Positions 17,291 to 25,193 of a stretch of DNA of 25,528 nt are shown one piece after another; the stretch's first letter is position 1; the number at the start of each line of letters is the position of its first letter. The stretch covers positions 51,550 to 77,077 of the forward strand of contig CACRSC010000016.1 of the NCBI GenBank assembly GCA_902651635.1, written 5' to 3'. Below the pieces are notes generated by a model. That model had not been told where the DNA came from. It saw only the letters and a program-made list of their open reading frames with translations, and did not search any database. This stretch comes from Mastigamoeba balamuthi (Eukaryota > Evosea > Mastigamoebida > Mastigamoebidae). A program made the position numbers and the translations under genes.

Positions 17291-19585
17291 ATGGATGCGG
17301 CGAGCGCGCCCCCCATCACCATACTGGACGCGGAAGGGGCCGAGGTAGCGCAGTACGTGCCCCCGGCGCGCGCCGGCGAGGTGCTCGCCGCGGAGTTTGG
17401 CAGCGCGGGGGCTCTGCGGGGTCCGGGCGGCCTCAAGGTCTGCGGGGACAGCGTCCTCGTCCCCGGCGCCACCTACGCCCACGCGCCCCCGGTGGCTCCC
17501 CGAGGCACGTCCTCCCCTGCCCTGGGCAGTCTTCTCTGTGCCCTTCCCCCCCCCTCCCTCCCTCAGTTGCACCGGGAGGTGGTTGCGGCAACTGATCTCG
17601 CCCTTGCAGCAGCAGCAGCAGCAGCGGCAGCCCCCGGACTGCCGGAGCGATCGGGGCAGAAGCGGACGCTGTCCTCACTGTCGGCTCCGACGTGCCGTGC
17701 GTCTATGCGTCTCGAGGGTCTCGGCAGAGCCTCTGACACGCCTGCTGTGCCCCCCCCATCCCCAGCGAGCGTCGTCGAGGGCATCAACGAGAGCGCGCCC
17801 TACACAGCGCGGCAGGAGACGTGCGAGGAGCTCCTGCAGCGCGTCATGGGCAGCTGCGTGTGCCTCGTGCGGTCGCCCCCGCGGAGTGGCAAGACGGCGC
17901 TGCTGCGCCTGCTGGCCGCGAGCATCAGGGACCTCTACCCGCACGCGCTGGTGCGCCGCCCTCCCGAGAGGCCCCCCGGCAGCAGCGGCACTGAGCGGGG
18001 CAGCGCAGGTCTACAGGCTCCAGCTCTCGGAGCTCGCGGCGCTGCCGTACTGCGAGGAGAGCAACGCGCTGTCGCGGTTCATCGAGGAGAGGACCGCAGG
18101 CCACGCCAGCCCGCAGGCGCTCCAGGAGCACTCGGAGGCCGTGCGCTTCCTGCTGCTGGACGAGGCGCAGCGAGCGTACCGCTACGCCGCCGACGGGTTC
18201 TGGGTCACCCTCAAGTCCCTGACCGAGAGGAGCAGCCGCAGCGCCCATGTGGTCTTGTTCGCCGCGCACGGCATCGACGTCAGACTCGGCGAGTTCGCAA
18301 CCCCTTTCGAGCCTGAGGTCCAGCTGGCCAGCGAGTTCCTCATGTACCGCCAGGTCGGCCTGCCTGCGCAGCTGCCCCCCCCCCGTCACTCACCGTCCCG
18401 CTGCCGGCGCAGTCGGAGTATGACGAGCTGATCGACAAGTACAACGCGTTTGCCCGCGGCAAGTCGGCAGAGATCACAGAGCAAGTCCGCCAGGTCATGG
18501 CGGAGTTCAGCGGCCTGCACCCTGGCGTGATAGCCCTGCTCCTGACGCGCATCTACGAGTTCCACAAGTGCCACGACCCGCACTGGGTGCAGCCATCCGA
18601 CTCGAGTCTCTCGGAGTTGATCACGGGCGGTACGACTCAGCCTGCTTTTACTGCTGCTGCCCTGGCAATCTGACGCCTCGAGGTGCAGCCGACACCACTT
18701 CGTGGCTGTACCAGAATGAGCGTCTATTCCCCAAGTCGTCGTTGTCTGCAGAGCAGCGGATGTGCCTCGTGGACGTTTTGATGGGAAAGGTCGCCACGGT
18801 CCCCCTCGAGCGCCGCGACGACTACAACTACCTGCTCCGGGAGGGCCTGCTGTCTCTGACAGAAGACAAGTTCCTCGTGTTTACTTCGCCGTGCATCGAG
18901 TGGATATGTCAGTCCCTTGTGGGCCGTTCAGATCACAGTACTCACCCTACGTGCATGCAGACACACGGCTGATGCTCTTCATGCCCCACCCACCGGGCAC
19001 TCCGGTCGCCAGTGACCTGCGCGAGGCAACCCGGCTTGCAATAGCGGCAATGAACCCCGTTACACTGTGTGGAGCTGTACGGGAGATAACTGCGAGTCGC
19101 CCTTCGGCGTCCAAGAGGAGCATGTCCAATGTTCTCGAACGCGTGTACACGATGGAGTTCTACAGGGCCTTCTCGCGGCAGCTCGACTCGGACAGCTGCA
19201 TTGTGCCAGAGCGTCCAGTTTACAACTCCGAGGGCAAGCTGGTTGGGTTTCTCGACTTCTTCGTCAACAGACACAGGGCCTGGGGTGTCGAGGTGCTCAT
19301 CCAGGGCGCCGGTATGTCTTTGATTTGCCTCAAAAGGTACTGACCCCCGTGTATTTAGGCCGCAAGCAGCATGCCCAAAGACTCCAGCTGGATGGCAAGT
19401 ATGGGTCAATCGGCCTGAAGCAGTTCCTGACAGTCGATTTCCACTACATGAAGGGGACCTATGCATCCACAATCCCTCCGGACACTTGGGTCGTTGTCAT
19501 GTCACCTGGCTTTGAGGAGGCCACCCTCTATGAAGGAGACAGCAAACAGCCCTCCACCATTGCTCTGCGTGGAGCTCTCAACTAA
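17291..19585 (+). CDS. Crinkler (CRN)-type protein: header, P-loop NTPase, PD-(D/E)XK nuclease
   Basis: CRN/CR-type proteins are multi-domain effector or conflict proteins of oomycetes, chytrids and other eukaryotes. Eight exons: 17291-17491, 17567-17717, 17766-17950, 18009-18353, 18413-18629, 18683-18890, 18932-19311, 19359-19585; seven introns of 41-75 nt; 637 residues, all phases consistent. Residues 1-67 form a compact header (PITILDAEGAEVAQYVPPAR), ending near LHREVVAATD. The NTPase has a Walker A-like SPPRSGKTALL (GKT 159-161) and Walker B FLLLDEAQ (about 227-233), then helical and winged-helix-like segments ending FTSP. The nuclease has KLVGFLDFFVN (D544) and WGVEVLIQG (E556), the PD-(D/E)XK pattern described for CRN proteins; which downstream lysine serves is not clear. 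The start at 17291 puts the header at the N-terminus. It is a GC-rich island between CpG-depleted flanks. Whether it is secreted or acts inside the cell cannot be told; no signal peptide is seen. Confidence 0.85.
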
Positions 19586-19746
19586 AAACGCACTGTCCAA
19601 GTCAGAATTGGAGAAGGTGAGGTACGAATAGCAAGGGAGAAGGAAGGAAAGAGAGAGGCGAGAGTGGTTAGTTACCTCTGAATTTGATCAGTCTGGCCAC
19701 CAGTAGTAGCTGTATGGCCTTGAACCCAGCTCTGACCTTCCAGTGA

Positions 19747-19855
19747 TGCAGAGCTGGGCAGTGTGCTCTGTAGTCAGCTCAGAAGTGAAGATATTCAGAA
19801 GGTTACATGACTTAGCCATGAATGAGAAACGTGATGTGCTTCCTCTTATTCCCTG
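19747..19855 (-). repeat. Dispersed repeat copy B
   Basis: Minus-strand match to 15313-15410 (shared words GTCATGTAA, CTTCTGAAT/CTCCTGAAT, TCTGAGCTGACT, CTGCCCAG). Lies 160 bp past the CRN stop codon. Confidence 0.65.
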
Positions 19856-20563
19856 AAGGTAATACCCCAGATGTGAGTGCACAGGAATGCTCAGCCTGAT
19901 GAACACCAACCAGTTCCGACTCCAGTTCTCACAGAAGTGGCACCATTGCCCCCGACCTGGTGTGTATACTTCTTTATATTGTATCTAAATGCTAAGAGTT
20001 CAACAAAGGAAGTGTCATGCAAACACTAAACAAATGTGTATCTTTCATGATTTATGAAGCTCTTTGGAAAGTTGCCACATGTGAGTCAACGAGACTTTTT
20101 TTTGCATGGCAATATTACTCTGATAGTTTAACTGTGTAAGAACGACATTGCCTTAAATACAATCAAAGATGATCCTGTGCCTGTTGATAACAAGAACTAG
20201 GACTACACTTATGATGTCAAGAAGCTGGACCCAGTTTCTCAGGTAACAATCTGTCATCTTCTTCATGCTTCCAAGGTTGTAATTCTGTTTCTGTAATTCT
20301 TAATCCCTTAAAATCCACCATGAAAGAGCCAAAGCACTGTTTACTATGTATCGAGTGGAAGGATCTTAAACAGAAATCTTTCCTGTTAAGAAGGTGCGCA
20401 TTGTCTTTTATGCTTGGCTGACAGTCTTTGCTGGTTTTAACTGTCTGCAAGGAGAGCTTCAACTTTATATTGCTCCACAGGTTATCTGGTGAAGCTTGAT
20501 TCTGACCCAGAGAACTCTTAACTTAATCTCTCAGTGAGTTTGCTTCAGCAGTTATGGAACTGT

Positions 20564-20587
20564 AAAACCCTGTTGTAACAGGGTTTT
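20564..20587. repeat. Perfect 11-bp inverted repeat (hairpin)
   Basis: AAAACCCTGTT, two bases, then AACAGGGTTTT. Perfect arms with almost no loop. No gene ends here, so it is listed as structure only. Confidence 0.8.
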
Positions 20588-20691
20588 TGATTGTTGTATT
20601 TCCCACAACCCGGAAAAATTTCAGTTTCAAACCACTAATTTTAAGGAAACCTATTCAGATTAATAAACATTTGGTCATCGCTGCATTTTAT

Positions 20692-20790
20692 TTGCTAAAG
20701 CACAAAATTAGCACATGTAGCTATAAAATTACAGTGCTAAATTTTGCGCTAAGTTAGCACTAAAGTAGTGCTATAGTTTAATAGTGCATA
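20692..20790. repeat. Cluster of TTAGCAC/GTGCTAA words in both orientations
   Basis: At least five copies or near-copies in 100 bp: TTAGCAC at 20708-20714 and 20754-20760, GTGCTAA at 20734-20740, GCGCTAA at 20746-20752, AGTGCTA near 20767, with TGCTAAAGCAC near 20694. The mixed orientation can form several alternative hairpins. Confidence 0.7.
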
Positions 20791-20864
20791 ATGCACGTGC
20801 CCGGTCTGATACAGCTTCTCATCACAACCTGCAGTGTAGCTACAGTGTTAGTCACAGTAATGCA

Positions 20865-21460
20865 CTTTTCAGGGGAAAAGGGGGAGAAATAAAGAAATGG
20901 AGCAGAAAATGGGGAGGAATAAGAGGGACAGTGTACCTGAGATATTCTGCCTGGAAGCCACACTGCTTCCTCCCCTCCTCTCAGCGGTCTACAGGAGACA
21001 GAGCACAGACTGTGCTCTGCTCCACACTTCCTTCACGACTCCTGGACAAACAGTAAGTTATGTATACTGAACAGGTATTAAAAGGAGAGAAAGGAAGAAG
21101 TCAAGGGACACATCTGAAAGATGTTCTGTGAAAGGGAAAAACTGTGTGTTGGGGAAAGGAGGATGCGCACCTTCAGTCTCGACCTGATATGAAATGAAAA
21201 GGGAAAGGAAGAGGAAGGGAAGGAAAGGGGGAAGGGAAGGGGCAGAGGCAGGGGGGGGGGTGAAGGGACTATTGTGCAGGAAGGGAAGGGGAAGGAGAAC
21301 ATATGTGTTGTTATGCAGAAAGGGCATAAGGAACATATGTGAGATCTGTAAGAGGAGGGATTGAAGAAAGGAAAATGGGAAGGAGGGGACGGGACAGGGC
21401 AAGGGCAAGGAGTAAGCAAGAGGAAGAAGCAGAGAGGGACAGATGTGAGGTTGTGCAGTG
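20865..21460 (+). repeat. Long purine-rich tract
   Basis: The plus strand is overwhelmingly A and G for about 600 bp, densest at 21180-21420 (GGAAGGGAAGGGG-type runs and a G10 run near 21251). This explains the long low-complexity minus-strand frames rich in Ser, Pro, Phe and Leu, which are not genes. Confidence 0.8.
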
Positions 21461-21837
21461 TGTTGTAAGTGTAAGGAGAGTTAAGATATGATAAATATCA
21501 CAGTGAAGATATCTTTGAAATCCAGGATATCATGGTTCATGGTTCAACAGAGTTGACTTAGAGTAAAACAGAGAAGAAGGTTGAATTCAGCGCAGCAATA
21601 TTGCAATTAGCACTAAAAACAGAGGATAAAACGAATTTTAAAAACTGTTAAAAATTTGAAAAAGGAAAAATCAGGAAACAGCAAAAAGTAACAAAAAAGA
21701 GAGAGCGATGACGAAATAAACGATGATAGAAAAAAGAACATCATAATTTGAAAAGGATGAGGGTGAATTTGGAGGCAGAAAAACAAGAAAAAGAAGGCAG
21801 AGATAAATGAAAAAACACGGTTCGAATTTGAACAAAT

Positions 21838-21853
21838 TTATCGCCGGCGATAA
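21838..21853. repeat. Palindrome copy 1, TTATCGCCGGCGATAA
   Basis: Perfect copy, extendable by one T/A pair each side. It lies 82 bp past the DUF7869 stop codon, outside coding sequence. Confidence 0.95.
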
Positions 21854-21916
21854 AGGTAAAAAAAAAAGAAGAACAGCAAGTGAGGAAGAGAACAATATTG
21901 TAACACCAAAGTAATG

Positions 21917-21922
21917 ATTTAT
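21917..21922 (-). other. Poly(A)-signal hexamer of DUF7869-type gene
   Basis: AATAAA on the minus strand about 13 bp after the stop codon. Confidence 0.5.
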
Positions 21923-21934
21923 TTAGACTTTGTG

Positions 21935-24689
21935 TCAGTGTGAAACAGAGTGTGATGTGAGCCAGGTCTCAAATTGACCTGGCCGAATAAACTCTGTGTC
22001 TGTAGATGTTAATGATACCAGAAACTTACTGGCCTTGGCTATCACCCACTGCTGAAGCGTACCTCTTCTCGTTATCAGCGACTTGCGAGAAGTCGGTTTG
22101 TAGCTCATCAGTATGCAGGAACGGCATATCACTGCGTGCGGCCCCAGTTGCTCTATGTTCCACCTGCTATCACGCAGGGACTCCCATACAGTAACAAGTG
22201 AATTAGCCGGGACCAGCCCCACCTGCTCAATGCGCTGCACTACACAGAACGTGGGATGCCCCTCTATGGATCCCCTGAACACCGCGAGGTGCCCCCCAAC
22301 AAGCAGCAGCTGATCCCCGGGATCCGAGGATGGTAGCTGTGCCTTCTTCTTAGGTCTCAGGGCCATTGAGAGGTACGGTGCAATCGCTGGTGCACAGAGA
22401 ATGCTCGGGTCCAGTGGTGCTTCAAGCGACCTTAGAAACGATGTTGAGAACACATCGTCGCCCTGCTCAGTCTTATCGCCGGCGATAAGGAAAATGAGAT
22501 ACAAAAGTAGAAACGAAACGAAACGTACCAGTGGATCAACAAAGGTCTGGCTGCGAACGTCCTCTCTGTCCAGCAGAGTCTGCCACCAAGCAGCTGATAC
22601 TGCAGTAAACTGCGGCCGTCCCTGCTGCAGGAATGCTGTCACAGCATTCCTATCGAACCAGTCCCAGTTGGCCTCGTGCCGCATCACAACAGACCCTGGT
22701 GGAAACGTGGAGAAAATGGGCCTGGCAGTCTCTGACCACTCGTGGCCCCAGTTGCGCGTGCGGTATGTGTAAACTGGCAGGGAAACACCACCAATAAGAG
22801 CCTCGTAGACGTGGAATCCATGAAGCTCTCCCAGGGATGGGTAGTTGATGATAGAGGCCTCGAAGAAGCTGGCCAGCATGTAACACCTATTGAGGTAGGT
22901 CGTCTGGACTTTGAACTGCTTCAGGAAGCTCCGCTTGGCCCAGGAGATGGTGAACACCTCGGGCACCTCTGGCATGGACATGATGTTGTTGCGGCGGAAG
23001 TACTTGGAGGGGCTGCTGAAGCACTGGTCCAGCTCGTTGTGTGTGTGGCCAGTAAGCTGGTAGAAAACAAACGCTTCATCAACAAACCCGCAGTGCACCA
23101 GGAAGCCCAGGGTGGCCATGACCACGTTGTTCTTGTTTTGGTTCTCTGGGTTGTCCAGCACTAGGGTCAGGCTACGAGGGCGGAACGTGGGATGCTGCCT
23201 CAGATGCTCTACTATGTGCATCAGCAGAGTAGTGCAGACAAGGTCCTGATTCTTGGGCCAAAGGCCAGACATGGAGAGGCAGTACTTCACCGAGTGAAAC
23301 GTAAAGTCCAACACCCCCATCACCAGAAGGGAGGGGCGCTGTAGGCTGCTCCAGTTGCTGTAGTTCTGGCGGAGACACGGGAGAGTGGGTGCAGTCATGC
23401 CGTCTATGATCAAGCACCAACAATTGGCAGCGTCTGCTCGGCACTTGATCACCTGCTGGTTGACAAATGTGCGTTCGTTTTTAAAGTCATTGCGATGCCG
23501 CCTCTGGTCTTCATGGAGGGCAGCGAGGCGGATAAGGTCATCTGAATTAAGAAGGCTGTCCCAGTACTGGGCGCACTGCTGACAGACCCGGTGATCTCCC
23601 TTTCTACTTAGGCATTTGAGCCAAGGGAAATCGTTCCGCCACACATGATAAAACAGAATGACACTGGGAAAGCTGTCGACGGGCATACCCTGAACCATGA
23701 GGTCGCTGAGCAAGTCTATCCAGAAGCAGACACGTGATTGGCCCGTGAGTAGATATACGCGCTGGTGATTGGCGATGAGTTCGGACTCGGGGCGGAAGTC
23801 GCCCTGTGTGACAACGTTGGAGGCGATGTAAGAGCGGATGAGAGAGCTCTTGAGGGCAACTGAAATCATAGGATTGGGCCTGGAATGAAAAGTCAGACTA
23901 TCGCCGGCGATAAGCTTGTACTCAATGGAATCCGAACGAAAGTGGGATATGCACGTGTTGCGTGACAGTCCAGTGATAGCGACGAAGCCATTGAGGCAAA
24001 CGTATGTGGTCCGCTGTGGGTCTACTGGATACATTGTAAGACCGGACCAGATCTGTCTGTATTGTGACTGGCTGAATAGCGCAGATGCTGTCTCTGCAGT
24101 GGACATTGAGAGCCAGAACCTTCGGAGCTCTATGACAGTGAGAGGAGCAAGGCGCAGGGTGCAGAAGAAGGTGCAACATGACCTAAGCATCATGTTGACC
24201 AGGTCGTCTAGCAGAGAGTCGCTCTGCAGCTTCTTCAGCTGGCGGCGAATCACAAAGTGATCTGGATCATCTGCTACATCTTCGGCAGATAGGCGAAGCC
24301 GATTGGTGTGAGCGCGTGTAAGAAGGACTTGGTGATAGCGATTGATGTCATAAATGCCCTCGAGGGCCTCTGAAATTATGGTAAGAGTTTTATCGCCGGC
24401 GATAGAACGCACGAAGGGCAAGACCGGGTGCGTCACTTGTTGGTGGGAACTCGAAGGCATCCGAGAGCGTTAGTGAGGGTAGATTGGAGCGCAGCAAGCA
24501 AACAGCCTCTGCATACTCCGGGCTACAGCACAGGTCCCGTGTTGCTGGGGGAAGATTCCCGGCGAGCTGGACTACGGGACAGGCTGCCGCAGTGATGGTA
24601 CAGTACGCAACTGGCAGCAGAGGAAGAGGCACTTCGAATATAATCAGAAGTAGAAAAATAGTAGAGAGAATGTTACCCGAGGTATTCAT
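21935..24689 (-). CDS. DUF7869-type (transposase-like) protein with palindrome-bearing mini-introns
   Basis: Exons 24689-24413, 24369-23922, 23879-22529 and 22471 (or 22462)-21935, about 870 residues. A single 841-codon frame also spans the locus, but splicing of a 43-nt intron switches to a different upstream frame, and the inserted IAGDK-type peptides disappear. Seen: FPWLKCLSRKGDHRVCQQC (zinc-knuckle-like), HEDQRRHRNDFKNERTFV, LIIDGMTAPTLP (D about 401), LTLVLDNPENQNKNN (D about 484) and GHTHNELDQCFSSPSKYF (D about 526). This is the signature of DUF7869 proteins; the three acidic positions suggest an RNase H-fold, DDE-like core (inference). The hydrophobic stretch after MNTSG may be a fourth, T-rich intron (GTAACA...AG, 45 or 66 nt) rather than a signal peptide. 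CpG content is normal here although the flanks are depleted, suggesting a younger insertion or a protected gene. Confidence 0.75.
22463..22528 (-). other. Mini-intron 3 with palindrome copy 2 (22473-22488)
   Basis: Donor GTACGT at 22528; acceptor either ...GATAAG (57 nt, the palindrome forming the 3' end) or ...GAGCAG (66 nt). Unspliced, it would add a T-rich hydrophobic insertion (VSFLLLYLIFL) to a soluble protein. Palindrome TTATCGCCGGCGATAA is perfect. Confidence 0.65.
23880..23921 (-). other. Mini-intron 2 with palindrome copy 3 (23898-23913)
   Basis: 42 nt, GTACAAG...TTCCAG. The palindrome core begins 9 nt into the intron. Removal joins DSIE to PNPMISV without frame change. On the plus strand the copy reads CTATCGCCGGCGATAA. 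Confidence 0.65.
24370..24412 (-). other. Mini-intron 1 with palindrome copy 4 (24390-24405)
   Basis: 43 nt, GTGCGT...TTTCAG. The palindrome core begins 8 nt into the intron. Its length is not a multiple of three, and its removal connects the upstream open frame (24689-24413) to the main frame, which is the best evidence that it is a real intron. Confidence 0.7.
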
Positions 24690-24705
24690 GTGCAGGTGGG
24701 TGTTT

Positions 24706-24721
24706 TTATCGCTGGCGATAA
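24706..24721. repeat. Palindrome copy 5, TTATCGCTGGCGATAA
   Basis: One CpG-to-TpG change from the consensus; T5/A5 flanks extend the symmetry. Lies 17 bp upstream of the DUF7869-type start codon. Confidence 0.9.
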
Positions 24722-24954
24722 AAAGAGTTAGAATATCTAGATATTATTAGATATTGGAAATATCTAAAGATATTCAAATAGATTCATTATTATAACTAAC
24801 CCTTCAAGTAGCAGGTGGACATCGAAGTCAACGTACGGCACTTCACTTCTAGAGAAAGACTTATAAAATGAATAAAATCTTAAAATATCTCGTGCGTGAC
24901 ATAAAACGTGATGTAAAACGTGACGTCATCAATAAATATCTTTGTTGTTTAGTT

Positions 24955-24970
24955 TTATCGCTGGTGATAA
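24955..24970. repeat. Palindrome copy 6, TTATCGCTGGTGATAA
   Basis: Two CpG-to-TpG changes from the consensus. On the plus strand it is preceded by GTTTAG, in the same spacing as the mini-intron copies. Confidence 0.9.
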
Positions 24971-24991
24971 ACACCTTTGTGAGAGACTAAA

Positions 24992-25034
24992 GTAAGTTAT
25001 TGCTAGTGATAAGATGCTTGTTATTATTCACAAG
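24992..25034 (+). other. Candidate 43-nt mini-intron with palindrome copy 7 (24997-25012)
   Basis: GTAAGT...CACAAG on the plus strand, 43 nt, with the degenerate palindrome TTATTGCTAGTGATAA near the donor. No flanking coding exon was recognised, so it could be a 5' UTR intron or chance. Confidence 0.4.
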
Positions 25035-25072
25035 TATTTTATGGTCGTATTGCAGCTGAATGTCTGCATACT

Positions 25073-25088
25073 TTATCGCCGGTGATAA
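25073..25088. repeat. Palindrome copy 8, TTATCGCCGGTGATAA
   Basis: One CpG-to-TpG change. Symmetry extends to 26 bp (25068-25093) with one imperfect pair, the longest of the nine. Confidence 0.9.
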
Positions 25089-25150
25089 AGTATTGATGAG
25101 TAATAATGGTTTGCACAACGCTGTTCAGTCTTTGTTAATGCTACACATTC

Positions 25151-25166
25151 TAATCGCTGGTGATAA
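25151..25166. repeat. Palindrome copy 9, TAATCGCTGGTGATAA
   Basis: Most diverged arm: two CpG-to-TpG changes plus T-to-A. Followed by CAATAG, a possible acceptor on the plus strand. Confidence 0.85.
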
Positions 25167-25193
25167 CAATAGACTGATCTCATCCGAAAACAG

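Larger units (their letters stand above)
19586..21934. other. AT-richer, CpG-depleted region without recognisable genes
   Basis: Flank between the CRN gene and the DUF7869-type gene. It holds a dispersed repeat copy (19747-19855), a perfect hairpin (20564-20587), a TTAGCAC/GTGCTAA cluster (about 20692-20790), a long purine tract (about 20865-21460) and the first palindrome copy (21838). CG dinucleotides are rare before about 20800. No protein-like frame was recognised. Confidence 0.6.
24690..25193. promoter_or_regulatory. Palindrome-rich divergent upstream region
   Basis: AT-rich region between the DUF7869-type gene (minus) and the right-edge gene (plus). It contains five palindrome copies, a 45-bp inverted arrangement of GAATATC/GATATTC words at 24730-24775, and two tandem AAAACGTGA units at 24903-24924 followed by a CRE-like TGACGTCA. 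No TATA box is assigned. Confidence 0.45.

Noticed and set aside
17504-17566. GC-AG reading of CRN intron 1 (GAG then GCACGT)
   Set aside because: It gives the wrong phase and an immediate stop in exon 2; the GT donor at 17492 keeps the frame.
20564-20588. Rho-independent terminator (hairpin followed by T run)
   Set aside because: The hairpin is perfect, but the setting is a eukaryotic intergenic region with no gene ending there.
21058-21419. Two long minus-strand frames rich in Pro, Phe, Ser and Leu
   Set aside because: They are produced entirely by the purine tract on the opposite strand.
21838-25166. CRISPR-like array
   Set aside because: Nine short repeats, but spacing is irregular (27 to 1410 bp), copies lie in introns and promoters, and the genome is eukaryotic.
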